Positions 1-10,918 of a stretch of 64,000 nt of DNA are shown here, in pieces; the stretch's first letter is position 1, and each line of letters begins with the position of its first letter. Below the pieces are notes generated by a model. The model worked only from the letters and a program-made list of their open reading frames with translations, ran no database searches and was not told where the DNA came from. This stretch comes from Sphingobacteriaceae bacterium (GTDB lineage Bacteria; Bacteroidota; Bacteroidia; B-17B0; Aurantibacillaceae), in the NCBI GenBank assembly GCA_016715905.1, contig JADJXI010000020.1:1-64000 (forward strand), written 5' to 3'. The translations under genes were made by a program, and so were the position numbers.

Positions 1-306
1 AGTACTTCCGGTTCAAAAGAGGAGAACTTAAACCTTGGCAAAGGCTGATTTATAATAAGTATAAAGTAGATGAAATTTACGATGCGCTTATCCGTAAGCC
101 TTTGGATATATTATCGAAGTGTTTCATAAATTTTGATTTAGCCATGATTGATGGAATTGTGAATGGCGTAGGGGCAGCTGGTAAGAGGACTTGGATCCGG
201 CATACGATTACTACAACAAGGTAACATTGGTTTTTATGTTGTAGGCATGGTGCTTAGTGTTGTTTGTATAATATTATTAACCTTTTTTAATTTAATTTCT
301 GAATAG
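1..306 (+). CDS. nuoL: NADH-quinone oxidoreductase subunit L, C-terminal end (partial, frameshifted)
   Basis: The 5' part lies outside the window. Frame 3 reads a hydrophilic stretch containing KPWQRLIYNKYKVDEIYDAL and then NFDLAMIDGIVNGVGAAGKR, typical of the last cytoplasmic loop of complex I subunit L. Near position 188 the frame must shift to continue as LQQGNIGFYVVGMVLSVV and end at the TAG at 304-306, giving the final membrane helix. NuoL is one of the three antiporter-like proton-pumping membrane subunits of NADH:quinone oxidoreductase. The next gene starts 3 bases later, as expected for a nuoL-nuoM-nuoN operon. The frameshift is probably a sequence error, because the same kind of break recurs through the first 5 kb. 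Confidence 0.85.
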
Positions 307-309
307 ATT

Positions 310-1756
310 ATGCTTACACTTACATTAATAGGATTTCCCACTACTGGCAGCTTTGTTGGTATTCTTTTTAAGGAAATTCAGCCAGAAATGCAGCGCTTGG
401 TTTTCTATAATAAATTTCTATTATCCATTGCTGCATATTTTTGTCATAAAGGTGATCCGGATTGCCCGTGCTTTCTGCTAATTATGCCTAGGTAGCTTCA
501 TTGGGCATTCACTTCTCCGTTAGGATAGATAATTTGAGCTTGCTGATGGTTTTGTTAACTGCTTTTTAGTTCCACTAATCGTTCTTTCTTCATTTAGAAA
601 CAGATATTCAAATCAATCTTCATTTTACGGATTGAATTTTTAATTAACCTGTAAATAGCATTGGTTGGCGGTTTTGTTGCAAATGATGGTTTTCTATTTT
701 ATGTATTCTGGGAACTTGCATTAATTCCAATTTATTTTATTTGTTTATTATGGGAGGAGAGAATCGAGGTGCTGTCACCTTAAAATTTTTGTGTATACAT
801 TATTGGGTTCCTTGTTCATGCTAATCGGATTACAATCACACCGGAGCTGATGGATCAAAATCGTGGGCAATTCAGGAATTGTATGAAGCCGGAAAATCAC
901 TGGGGGATAAACAACAAGGTATTGTATTCTGGTTAATATTTATTGCATTTGCTATTAAAATGCCAATTTTCCCTTTTCATACCGGCAAGCTCCAATACCT
1001 ATGTGAACGCACCTACACAAGAGTCCCATGTTGTCCGGTATTATGTTAAAAGATGGGAACTTTTGGAGCCATCAAATGGTTATTGCCAATTGTACCAATG
1101 GGGTTAGAACAGTGGGGGCGGATTCAGCCATGTTGCTTTCAAGTTGGTGGTGTGGTGTATGCTTGTGTATTGCCATTGTGCAAAAGGACTTCAAACGTTT
1201 AATTGCTTATTCTTCTATTGCTCACGTGGGATTAATTTCCGCCGAATATTATCACTTAACCAACAAGGCTTACAAGGCGCGGTAATTCAAATGTTAGCAC
1301 ACGGCGTAAATGGTTGGCTTGTTTTTAATAGCGGATATATTATTGCGACATACCGGTCCCGCGAAATTGATAAATTAGGAGGTATTCGTAGTATGAATGG
1401 AAACTTCTCAGTGCTATTTTTAATTGTTTTATTGGGTGCTGTAGCTTTACCGTTAACGAATGGATTTGTTGGTGAATTTTTATTAATAAATGGCGTGTAT
1501 CAGTTTAGTGCCACAATGGCCGCGTTTGCAGGATTGAGTGTAATATTAGGCGCAGTTTATATGCTCAGAAGTTATCAGGGCATTATGCTGGGAGAAAAGA
1601 AAGATTCACATATTGCATTCGGATCTCTAGCATCCACTGATAAAATTGTATTAAGTATAATTTGTATTGTGATTATTGTTTTTGGAGTTTATCCTAAACC
1701 TTTAAACGATTTTGGCCGAAGAAGGAATTAAAATGATTATGTTATCATTAAAATAA
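310..1756 (+). CDS. nuoM: NADH-quinone oxidoreductase subunit M (several frameshifts)
   Basis: Pieces of one NuoM protein are found in different frames. The N-terminus starts at ATG 310. A stretch near 665-830 reads GGFVANDGFLFYVFWELALI when frames are joined. 1028-1285 contains AYSSIAHVGLISAE, the conserved signature of antiporter-like subunits (LIAYSSIxHxG). 1300-1731 carries the C-terminal helices, with LPLTNGFVGEFLLINGVYQF. The last codons, LAEEGIKMIMLSLK, are in yet another frame and end at TAA 1754-1756. NuoM is a proton-pumping membrane subunit of complex I. At least five indels are needed to join the pieces. Since every conserved block is still present, I read this as an intact gene in poor sequence rather than a true pseudogene. 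Confidence 0.85.
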
Positions 1757-1886
1757 ATTTGAAATTAAAAAGTGAGATTATAATATTATGAAATGAAGCA
1801 TAAAATTTAACATTATACGCACCGATAATGAATAAATTTTATGCGGCATTCCATGTAACCTTTAAAAACTTATAAAATAAATACAC

Positions 1887-3272
1887 ATGAAAAGGAATGT
1901 TAATCATAAGCGGACTAGGGATTGTTGCCATGCTGGCAGAAATATTCCGCTTTAAAAACTTTATTACCACTTGTGTTATTGGGTATTGTAGCGCATATGC
2001 ATTCAATTTTATGGAATGGAATCAGCCTTGCAGTATTTCTTATTTTGATAACATGATAGGTTTGATAAAATTGCACTGGCTTTTTCCGGAATTATTTTAG
2101 CAACAGCATTTTTATGGTTTATTCTGGCCAATGATTATTTCTCCAACGAAAATACAATTGTTGATCACGTGGCACTTGTTTTGTTTGCCTTAACGGGAGC
2201 GTTGATGTTGACGTCGTTTAAAAACATGACTACTTTATTTTTAGGAATAGAAATCATGAGTATTCCTATGTACGTTTTAGCATCCAGCGCAAAAAAATAG
2301 TTTATATAGCAATGAAGCCGGATTTAAATATTTAATCATGGGTTCTTTCGCCAGTGGATTTTATTGTTTGGTATAGCTTTAATTTATGGCGCTACCGGCA
2401 CTTTTGACATGAGCGCCATTCAGCAGTATATTGCTAATCATTCAGGTGATATGCCCATGTTTTTTATGTAGGTGTGATGTTAATGTTGGTGGCCATGTGT
2501 TTTAAAGTTTCTGCCGCTCCATTTCATTTCTGGGCCCCGGATGTTTATCAAGGTTCTCCAACGTTAATAACCGCGTTGATGAGTACTGTAGTAAAAACCG
2601 CAGCCTTTGCCGCATTTCTTCGTTTGTTTATGATAGGATTTGCGGGAGTAAGTCCTATATGGACCGGAACACTTGCTTCTGTTGTGGCTTTATCTTTAAT
2701 TATCGCCAATTTTAGCGCAGCCATGCAAAAATAACGTAAAGCGTATGTTGGCTTACTCAAGTATTAGTCATGCTGCATTTATGTTGATGGTTATTTTAGC
2801 CAATGTAAAAGCAATTTATCGATTGATGCTATTTTATATTACTCATTTGCTTATTCAATTGGATCCATTGCGGCTTTCGGTATTTTGTATAACGTTACGC
2901 GCAACGGCAATGAAGATATCTCTGCATTTAACGGTTTAGCAAAAGAAATCGGCATTGGCACTTTGTATGAGTGTGGCCATGCTTTCGTTGGCAGGTATAC
3001 CAATCACTTCCGGTTTCTTTGCAAGTACTTTTGTATTTTCAGCCATGATTGGAACAGGATATAAGTGGTTATTGATTTTAGCGGTTTTAACTTCCGCAGT
3101 TGGCGCTTATTATTATTTAAAAGTAATTATTGCCATGTATTTTAAAAATCAGGAAACGGAAGAGTCCATTGAAATTAAACCTTCTAACTCCTTTGTGATT
3201 GTGATAGCCTCTATCGTTATTATTGCAATTGGGGTTGTTCCCGGATTAATTGCCGATATGTTTAAGTTTTAA
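1887..3272 (+). CDS. nuoN: NADH-quinone oxidoreductase subunit N (several frameshifts)
   Basis: The third antiporter-like subunit of complex I. Recognisable blocks in several frames include ISGLGIVAMLAEIFRFK (about 1900), the LTGALMLTSF and LGIEIMSIPMYVLASS segment (2190-2290), KVSAAPFHFWAPDVYQGSPT (2500-2560), which is highly diagnostic for NuoN, RMLAYSSISHAAFMLMVI (2740-2800) and LAGIPITSGFFAS (2985-3030). The stop is TAA at 3270-3272. The true start is uncertain: ATG 1887 and ATG 1897 are both possible and the sequence just upstream may contain errors. It is the last nuo gene, followed by a non-coding region, so it probably ends the operon. Confidence 0.85.
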
Positions 3273-3597
3273 ACTCAAGAAAACGAAAGTTTTTGATTGG
3301 AAGAATTTTTTAGAACGCCTGTGCACTACCCACTAATCTTACTCGCAGTAAAGTGGGGGTAAAATACTAATTTTCAAATCTTCTAGTTTATTGAACCATA
3401 TTTTCACTTCGAGTAGTCCCCCATTTAGCGGGACGTATCGAGAAGTGATTCTTCGAAGCAGTTCTCGATACACTTCATTTCATTTCGCTACTCGAACTGA
3501 CAATAAATTGTTTTGCTATTAATCATAGCAATATTTTAATTCAGAATACTTTACTTTTGTATTATGATTCAATTTCAAAAAAGAAGAAGCTTGAATA
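3273..3597. other. Non-coding region between nuoN and a convergent secreted-protein gene
   Basis: About 325 bases with no plausible gene. The two flanking genes converge here. The only structure I see is the inverted repeat at 3407-3502, annotated separately. The rest is AT-rich with short pyrimidine tracts. Confidence 0.6.
3407..3502. repeat. REP-like imperfect inverted repeat
   Basis: The left arm carries CTTCGAGTAG and GTATCGAGAAGTG, and the right arm carries GTTCTCGATACACTT and CTACTCGAAC, so the two ends and the two inner blocks are complementary. A short CTTCGAAG palindrome lies between the inner blocks. The whole could fold into a long hairpin between two convergent genes. Elements built from TCTCGATAC and CTCGAACTGAC are familiar intergenic repeats in Bacteroidota genomes. 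No second copy occurs in this window, so the interspersed-repeat reading is inference. Confidence 0.6.
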
Positions 3598-6231
3598 TTA
3601 ATTTTTAATAAAACTGTTTTCAGTAGACTTGCCGAATTCATCTACCACCCGAACAATATATCTTCCATTAGGAAATTGTTCAAGTTAATTTTAAAGCTGC
3701 ACCGGGAATAGAATTCTCTTCTAATTTATTGAATACACGTTTTCCGTTTTGATCAAATACTTGTATAAACAATTGATTACTAGAAAAAGATTTTGGCACA
3801 AATAATTCTAAATTGTGTTGCGCGGGGTTAGGTTGTACTTTTAATTTAGTGCTTAATCCTTTCACAATGTTTACCATTTTAGTTTGCGTGAATTTAGCAT
3901 CTGAGTGCCCAATGTCATATAATTTTAATTTATAGTAAACTTGTCCGTAATCTCCCGGATTTAAATCCAGGGCGAATATTTTTTAATGTATTTGAATTAC
4001 CTGCCGCTTTTATTTTCAATAGATGTAAAATTAAAGCCATCAACACTTCTTTCAATTTAAAATAATCGCTGTTTATTTCGGAACTCGTGGCCCAATTCAA
4101 TTCCACATTTGTCCCGTTATAGTGCGCATTAAATTCCAAAAAGTTCTATGGGTAAAATAAAACAGTTTACAGTTATGGGTGTTGTGTTAGCCGCGCAATC
4201 AGAACCTTTAACCATGTCTACGCCTAAATTATATGTTCCGGGACTATTGTAAACGATAGTGTATGATGCTCCTCCGGCGCAAAACGTTGCAGATCCTGCA
4301 CCTCCGTATGTAGAACCGTTTGCAGAACCGGATAATGCACCTCCGCCTGTAACAACACCACCTGGAAAAGTCCATTGATAATTTTCTGGCCCACCACCGT
4401 AATTATTTCCAACATCCGAGCAAGCAGTAACGGTTACCGGACAAGGAGAACCACTCGGAGGATTCATTTGAACGTTAATAGCGGGTAAGGGGAGTGTGGC
4501 AGATTGTGTAGTTATAGCAACGACGTTTGTTGCAGTGTTTCCACATTGATCTGTAATTGTACAAGTGTAATTAGTTGTTGTGTTTGGAGGCGGGCATACA
4601 TTTATAGAATTACCAGCGATTGCGCCCGGATTCCATACATATGAGTAAGCTGGTACACCATAATTTCCAGTTGCAGATAATACTGTGCAAAAACCTGAGC
4701 AAAATGTTGTTCCGGAAGACGAATTTGGAACAGGTGGTTGTTCTACGGTTAATCCTTGCACGGTAACTATCCAAGAATTATTTAATGTATAATATCTTGT
4801 AGTTCCGCAGACTCCATCATTTTGAGCACAATTAATATTTTTACCTGGAATGGAACGACAGTTGGGTTGCAGGAAGGAAGATAACATGTTGCCAAGTTAG
4901 GAACCGACAAATTAGTTGTGTTACAAGTTCCGGATGCAATTGTGTTGCAACTCCACCAGCTATTGGTGTTTGTGGGGTTTTCTCCACATGGACCAACCAT
5001 TCTAAAGCCCGCACTTTGCATTGGATTTCTAATGTGGCAATATATACCATTGACCACAATACATTAGTAATTTGCCCACCTCCCGGAAAGGTTACATTTA
5101 AAGTCCCTCCTAAACACCATGTGGATGAATTCCCGCAAAACCATTCCCTGGATTATAGTTTTTAAATCCGATATTTCCGGCGGACCAAGTATTTGTTCCG
5201 GATATCAATGGATCAACGGTTACCGGATATGAAGTGTTAATGTCCATAAGCCAACTCGCCTTAACCATCACTTGCAAAAAATAAGTGTTGCCCGAATATT
5301 TTATTCTATAAGCAGTTAAATGGGATGAGGCTTTTTGTTCATTACTGTCATATACTAAGGGGTTCCCAATTCTACCAACTTCAAGACCGTTAGACATATT
5401 TATAATAATTAATTCTCCATTCCAATAACCTTCAGGGGTATAAACACCCCCCTCTAAAGTATCTTTAAATATCTTATATCCTATAGGTAATGTAATTTCA
5501 TCTTCAAAGGCAAGCCAACCTAAAGAATTCGGCAAATTTGGCGAAGCGTTTAAAATGTAATTTGTTTTTACACTTCCTCTGTCAAACAATATAGTTCTAT
5601 CTATTCCCTGCCAAATACCGGTAGTTTTTGCCCCGTCTTCACCAATAGTAGTTGAGGCTAAGTTTCCATTACCAAAAATAATATTTTCACTATTATTAAT
5701 TACATGATAAACTTTATTGTTTTTGTTAAATATCAATTCAAATTGACTTAATAGAATTGAAGTATTACCATTTATGGAATTATAAGATGTGGGCATTTGC
5801 TGATTAGGAGCATAATATTTATTGGCTGTGAACGGATGAGGTTTTAGTCGAGCATCAATAGAAATTAATTGATTATTAGTATTCTTGAAATGAAGTGGAG
5901 CAAAACCTTTTTGAACAAAAAAGTTGGAGCCATTGCTTCCGTTTTTAATAAAATATCGGCTACTGTCCGTTCGGCGATCAATTAATTCAATACAATCACT
6001 GCATTGGGTGTTATAGGGATTAATGCCATATTCAGGATGTGATTTAAATGCTTCTTGAGTTTTCAGGTCTAATTCACTGCTTATGATAGGAGACGGACTG
6101 GGGCTAAAAGAAGTGTAGTTCGCAATTTTAGGTTGCATGCCAATTTCGCTAACACTCGTTTGTGCCAAAATGGTATTAATACACAAACAGTATAAAAGGA
6201 TAAAAAATATTTTAATCTTAATAAAATTCAT
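3598..6231 (-). CDS. Large secreted protein with PKD-like/cysteine-containing repeats and T9SS type A sorting domain (frameshifted)
   Basis: Starts at ATG 6231 with a signal peptide (FFILLYCLCINTILAQ). The first 373 residues are in one open frame to 5110 and resemble the N-terminal region of large Bacteroidota gliding/adhesin-type surface proteins. From about 5150 downward the frame changes at least four times: 5057-4782, 4887-4129, 4139-3930 and 3877-3598. The middle part is rich in Cys, Pro, Asn and Thr with Ig/PKD-like text (YQWTFPGGVV; YTCTITDQCGN). The C-terminus has VQPNPAQHNLELFVP and ends in NGRYIVRVVDEFGKSTENSF before the stop at 3598-3600, matching a type A sorting domain recognised by T9SS. 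It is probably exported and surface-attached or released. The breaks fall in the same low-quality zone as nuoLMN, so an intact original is likely. Confidence 0.7.
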
Positions 6232-6331
6232 GTGATTTGGACTATTAAAGTTACAAAATTCGCGTGAATAAGTTGATAATTTTAGTTAGAATTGTAGGCA
6301 GATTAGCATCTAAAAAATCTAAAAATACGAA

Positions 6332-7381
6332 GTGAATTTTTTAATTAATCAAAATAAGCAAGAAGGAGGAAAGTTTATTAAAATGGAATTAAGCTCTTCT
6401 GTTAAACAATTTTCATTGGGTGAACTCTCTTATTGTCTGATTAAATATCAGCATCCCCTTAGGGAAACTACAATTCCCCAGTTTTTTAAGATAAATAATT
6501 CAACAGTTTACCATCCAAAAGTCCAACATAAAGGTGAGCTAAAAATAAAATTAAAACCTATTATTTCTAAAGAGGAATATCTTACAAATGTTAAAAAATT
6601 AATGCTTGAAATTGCTTTAGGGAATATTTATGAATTAAATTATTGCTTGGAATTTTATGCCGAAGGGGTGGAAATTGACCCGGAATCTGTATTTCTAAAA
6701 CTCTGCGAAATTAGCAAGGCTCCTTATGTTTCCTTAGTAAAAATAGAAGACGAATTTATTATTTGCGCTAGTCCGGAATTGTTTTTAAAAAAAGAAGGAC
6801 TCCAACTTTTTACAAAACCCATAAAGGGAACCATACGAAGGGGGAGAACGCCGGAAGAAGACGAACAATTAAAAAAAGAATTATTTGAGAACAAAAAAGA
6901 AAGGACCGAGAATGTAATGGCCGTGGATGTGGCCCGGAATGATTTATCGGTAATTGCAAAACGGGGAAGTGTAAACGTAAATAAATTATATAATATAGAA
7001 AGTTTTGAAACCGTGCATCAAATGGTAAGCACGGTGCAGTGTACCTTAAAAGAAAATGCTGATTTTGATACCATTATCAAGGCCACATTTCCGATGGCCA
7101 GTATGACAGGAGCTCCTAAAATAAGCGCTATGAATTTTATTGAACACTATGAAAAATTTGCAAGAAGGTATTATTCCGGGGCAATGGGTTTGATAGAAGA
7201 AAATGGGGATTTTGAATTGTGTGTAATTATCCGAAGTATTTTTTATAATCAAAAAACAAATCGTTTGTCTATTGCGGTAGGCAGTGCCATAACGTACCTG
7301 AGCGACCCGGAGCAAGAATATAAAGAATGTTTATTAAAAGCAGAGGCTTTATTAAAAGCTTTGAATGCGGAGATAAATTAA
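6332..7381 (+). CDS. pabB: Chorismate-binding enzyme, aminodeoxychorismate synthase component I type
   Basis: Belongs to the anthranilate synthase / PabB chorismate-binding family. It is expected to convert chorismate to aminodeoxychorismate for folate, with a glutaminase partner that is not encoded nearby. Visible family motifs are IYELNYCLEF, the PIKGTIRRG loop, the VDVARNDL metal/chorismate region, ESFETVHQMVSTV, MTGAPKISAM and a C-terminal VGSAITYLSDPEQEY. At about 349 residues it is shorter than typical 420-500 residue members and lacks most of the N-terminal tryptophan-binding subdomain, which favours PabB over TrpE. The frame opens at a GTG at 6332 (in-frame stop at 6320); ATG 6383, preceded by GGAGG, is an alternative. 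Convergent with the next gene, with 17 bases between stops. Confidence 0.75.
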   Translation: MNFLINQNKQEGGKFIKMELSSSVKQFSLGELSYCLIKYQHPLRETTIPQFFKINNSTVYHPKVQHKGELKIKLKPIISKEEYLTNVKKLMLEIALGNIYELNYCLEFYAEGVEIDPESVFLKLCEISKAPYVSLVKIEDEFIICASPELFLKKEGLQLFTKPIKGTIRRGRTPEEDEQLKKELFENKKERTENVMAVDVARNDLSVIAKRGSVNVNKLYNIESFETVHQMVSTVQCTLKENADFDTIIKATFPMASMTGAPKISAMNFIEHYEKFARRYYSGAMGLIEENGDFELCVIIRSIFYNQKTNRLSIAVGSAITYLSDPEQEYKECLLKAEALLKALNAEIN

Positions 7382-7398
7382 TCTTTAATAAGCCATCA

Positions 7399-8913
7399 CT
7401 ATTTATTTATCATCTTAGTCAAATTTTTATTAATGTAATGATTGGTTGGTAGAAATGAATTTTGAATTCGTTTGGCGTATTGAATGCTTTGTATTATTTC
7501 CAATTGTTTTTCTTCTATTTTATTTTTCTGAATTTGAGTCTCCTTTTCTTTTAATTCGATTATGCGTTTTTGTTTTTTAATTACGTTAAAGCGATTAACC
7601 ATAAATAAGGCAAATACACCAATAAGGCCAATACCCCCGAACAAAGCATACTTTTGTGTTTTTTCATTTTCTAATTTTGCTTCAGCAACCTTTTTTTCTT
7701 CTACAATGATTAAACTATCAGCAGCTGCTTTTTTTTGGAATTCGTATTTTACCTGGGCTTTAAAGTTTGATTTTCTGAAATCTAAATTTTGAATACTATC
7801 TCTTGTATAAACATAAATTTCATGAAATTTTAGGGCCTGAGCTGTTTTTCCCAATTCTTTATAGGAACGATACAAATTGAAAGAAATACTTTTAATGTAT
7901 TTAAAAAAACCACTATTCTTGCATATCTCATAAGCTAGTTCTCCATTTTCTGTCGATTTATGATAACTTTTTGTACAGAAATAGTAATAACAAATATTGT
8001 TCATGGCTACAATTATTCCGTTTTTATCATCCAACTCTTTACTAATATGTAGTGATTCTTTAAAACAAGCCAAAGCTTTTTCTCTTTTTTCGGGTAGTGT
8101 AAATAGCACCGTATCAATTATGTCTTTTTCTCCCGAATCCAAATATATCATGCCTATATTATTGAGGGTATAACTCATTTGTCTTTTATCCCCTAACTTT
8201 TTACGAATACTTAAACTACGATTATGGCACTCCAATGCTTTCTTGTTTTCTTTTCTGTCGGCATAAATTACGCCAATATTGTTTAAAGAGGTTGCTGGAT
8301 AAGCCAAATCACCAATTTCTTCTTGAATTTTTAAACTACGCAAATAATATTCTAATGCTTTATCTTTATCCCCTTGATCACTGTAAAGTACACCTATGTT
8401 AATCAGAGATATGGCAATATTTTTCTTAAGCCCTAATTCTTCTCTAATTTTTAAAGCACTTAAATAATATTCTAAGGCTTTGGATATATTTCCTTGTTCT
8501 TCAAATATCGCCCCCATGTTGTTATAAGAATTGGATATTCCATCCTTATTATTTATTTGAATACGTAATAGCAAACTTTGATTGTATGACTCAAGCGCTT
8601 CATTTAATTGGCCGTTGAGACCGTGTAAATAACCTTCATTTCCAAGCGCATCGGCTAGGCATTTAGTGTAAAAGTTAAAATTTTTAGTATTTAATTCTTT
8701 TAATTTTTTTAGTGCAAAGGATTTTGCTTGTTTGTTATATGCAGGCCATTCCTCATCATTAGCCAATTCAGCCAAAGAACCTAAGGCTTCCATTTTGATT
8801 GAATCGTTAGTCGTTGTTTTCAATATATTTTTAAGTGAATCAATTTCCTGGCCGTAAGAAATTAAAAAAGGAGCCATTAGAAATAATGGAAAAATATATC
8901 TTTTAAAAAACAT
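7399..8913 (-). CDS. Exported TPR protein with one membrane helix, ending where a SpoIIE phosphatase domain is expected
   Basis: Signal peptide (residues 1-22), then six to seven tetratricopeptide repeats at about residues 70-300 with text such as SNSYNNMGAIFEEQGNISKA and its variants. A single transmembrane helix follows near residues 420-440 (YALFGGIGLIGVFALFMVN), then a charged coiled coil and the segment SIQYAKRIQNSFLPTNHY. In many Bacteroidota regulators this S-I-x-YAxRIQ-x-x-x-LP segment sits directly before a cytoplasmic SpoIIE/PP2C phosphatase domain. Here the protein stops about 15 residues later and runs into convergent pabB. It would therefore sense or bind partners through the TPRs but have no output enzyme. 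The frame is intact, so this is a clean truncation. Function unknown. Confidence 0.75.
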   Translation of the reverse strand: MFFKRYIFPLFLMAPFLISYGQEIDSLKNILKTTTNDSIKMEALGSLAELANDEEWPAYNKQAKSFALKKLKELNTKNFNFYTKCLADALGNEGYLHGLNGQLNEALESYNQSLLLRIQINNKDGISNSYNNMGAIFEEQGNISKALEYYLSALKIREELGLKKNIAISLINIGVLYSDQGDKDKALEYYLRSLKIQEEIGDLAYPATSLNNIGVIYADRKENKKALECHNRSLSIRKKLGDKRQMSYTLNNIGMIYLDSGEKDIIDTVLFTLPEKREKALACFKESLHISKELDDKNGIIVAMNNICYYYFCTKSYHKSTENGELAYEICKNSGFFKYIKSISFNLYRSYKELGKTAQALKFHEIYVYTRDSIQNLDFRKSNFKAQVKYEFQKKAAADSLIIVEEKKVAEAKLENEKTQKYALFGGIGLIGVFALFMVNRFNVIKKQKRIIELKEKETQIQKNKIEEKQLEIIQSIQYAKRIQNSFLPTNHYINKNLTKMINK

Positions 8914-9004
8914 ATTGCAATTTAAGAATGAAGTTTTGACAAAACAAATGATAGTGGGAAATACAGAAAAATGCGGCGGGGTAAAAAGATAATTAAGTTT
9001 TACT

Positions 9005-10828
9005 TTAATTCTTTATCGCATCACCCCTTAAATCTCTATATCTCTTACGAGATTCAACTACATAAATACTGCCGGGGTATTTGGTGAGCACATCCTGATA
9101 AGCCAGTTTGGCTTTTTCTTGATCGAGCAAATTTCTTTCATACAATTCGGCCAATTTAAATTGAGCGTCATCCCCATACAGTTCATTCGGAAAGTATTCT
9201 AAAATATTTTTATACATGCTTTCCGCCTCCGTGTATTTACCTATTGATTTAAAGATCTGCGCTTTTTTAAAATAAATATCATCACCTAAAGTGTGCGTGC
9301 TAAATGTTTTATTAATGCTATCTAATGCTAACAAGGCGGCATCAAAATTATGTTGCAGTACCATTAATTCGGATAAAGCAAAAATCTGTAAAGGCACAGC
9401 ATTGGTATCTACACCAATGGCATCGGTAATAATTAAACTTAAATCCAAGGCATCATTGGCAATTAATTTGCTGGTTGCTCCTTTTAAGATATCGGCTTGT
9501 TTTTTAGCCCATTCAAAATCTCCGGCATAAAAACTCAACTTCGCATTTCTGAATTTACACTCTTGCCCAATGGCCTCGTATTTAAAATCTTTTTCAACTT
9601 GAGAATACAATAACGAAGCATCCCAAATTTGCCCAATGATTACATAAATATCGGCTTGTAACATTTTATATTCTGCTTTAGCCACTGCTTCCAATCCGGG
9701 TTGTGTAATTAAGGTCTCCAAAATTTCAATGGCTTGGTCGGCTTTATTTAAATAATAGGCTTGCAGGTTGGCGAGTGTTTTTACAATAAAGGCATTGAGG
9801 TGCGTTTTCTCATAAATTTCCTGCGCTTTAATGAGCTTATTTTCTAAGGCCAATAAATCTTCTTTTTTAGGTTGGGCAATAGCGGTGAGGGCCTTGTATT
9901 CCACATGTAAAATATCAACGCGAGCTCCGTCATAAAATAAATTATTGGGACCTTTTTGAATGATGTATTCATAACAACGATAGGCTGCATCCCAGGCTTC
10001 ATTGGCCGTGCAAATTCGAGCTAAATCGTAAATGCGACTTCCTTCTTCATTTTGTTTTTTATCTAATGCTTTTAGTTGTACAAATGCGCCGTCAAAATCT
10101 TTCTGTTGTTTTAAAATAAACACCAAGAGTTCAGCTAAAATTAGTTTATCCGGATTTTTTTGTAATCGTTTTTGAAGTTCTTGCTTTAGTATTGGGTTTT
10201 TCATTCCACCTTCATCATCATCATAACCTAAGGAGTTTTGTAAATGAGTTTGCACCATCAATATTTCAGTTTCTCTGAATTCAAGCGCATCCAGATATTG
10301 ATTAATCATACTCACTAAATCTCCTTTTTGTTTATACACTTCCGCTTTTTCATAGAAGTAAGGATAATCTTTGGTTTTTACCTTATCATATACATTCAAT
10401 GAATAATCATATAAACCATCTTCGGCAAATGCATTGGCTAACATTTGCGCGTATTGTTGAATGGATGGAACTTCTTTGATTGCTTTCTCGTAAGCTTCTT
10501 TTTCTTTTTTGGGATTTTCTTCGGCTTTATAAATGCGGGCAAGGTAAACGTATAAATACACGTTGTATGGATTGGCTTTCAGAAATTTTTTGGTGATTTT
10601 TTCGGCTTTAGAAAAATCTTTTAATGCAAACAAACTCTGATAATAATAAGGAAAAATACCGTGCTGATTTTTTTCGAATAAGTCTTCAAAGTAAATGTTG
10701 GCCTTTTCATATTCCCGCTGTTCGTAATACTGCATGGCTAAAGCATATTCATTACCTGAACGGGTTTGCGCAAGGCTAATCTGAAAAGAGAAACAAAAAA
10801 GTAAAAAGTATAGCGCGGTTCTTTTCAT
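9005..10828 (-). CDS. Exported tetratricopeptide-repeat protein, 607 aa
   Basis: N-terminal signal peptide ending in ISLAQ. The rest is a helical TPR solenoid: repeats are visible at residues 25-165 (YALAMQYYEQREYEKANIYF; NPYNVYLYVYLARIYKAEEN) and near the C-terminus at 515-590 (YKNILEYFPNELYGDDAQFK; YERNLLDQEKAKLAY), the latter resembling the TPR_6/BamD/YbgF type. A periplasmic scaffolding role is likely, but no specific partner can be named. It lies 90 bases downstream of the RsbW-like gene on the same strand and may share its transcript. Confidence 0.8.
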   Translation of the reverse strand: MKRTALYFLLFCFSFQISLAQTRSGNEYALAMQYYEQREYEKANIYFEDLFEKNQHGIFPYYYQSLFALKDFSKAEKITKKFLKANPYNVYLYVYLARIYKAEENPKKEKEAYEKAIKEVPSIQQYAQMLANAFAEDGLYDYSLNVYDKVKTKDYPYFYEKAEVYKQKGDLVSMINQYLDALEFRETEILMVQTHLQNSLGYDDDEGGMKNPILKQELQKRLQKNPDKLILAELLVFILKQQKDFDGAFVQLKALDKKQNEEGSRIYDLARICTANEAWDAAYRCYEYIIQKGPNNLFYDGARVDILHVEYKALTAIAQPKKEDLLALENKLIKAQEIYEKTHLNAFIVKTLANLQAYYLNKADQAIEILETLITQPGLEAVAKAEYKMLQADIYVIIGQIWDASLLYSQVEKDFKYEAIGQECKFRNAKLSFYAGDFEWAKKQADILKGATSKLIANDALDLSLIITDAIGVDTNAVPLQIFALSELMVLQHNFDAALLALDSINKTFSTHTLGDDIYFKKAQIFKSIGKYTEAESMYKNILEYFPNELYGDDAQFKLAELYERNLLDQEKAKLAYQDVLTKYPGSIYVVESRKRYRDLRGDAIKN

Positions 10829-10918
10829 ATTAGTACATTAAAGATACTTGTAATTTGAATAGATGCCTATAATTTTAAGGAATTTTGTGTTGGCCGAAAA
10901 AGAATAAAGTGAGGAAGT

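Noticed and set aside
310..495. Short frame that could pass for a small independent gene
   Set aside because: It begins with the N-terminus of NuoM and breaks at an indel; it is a fragment of nuoM.
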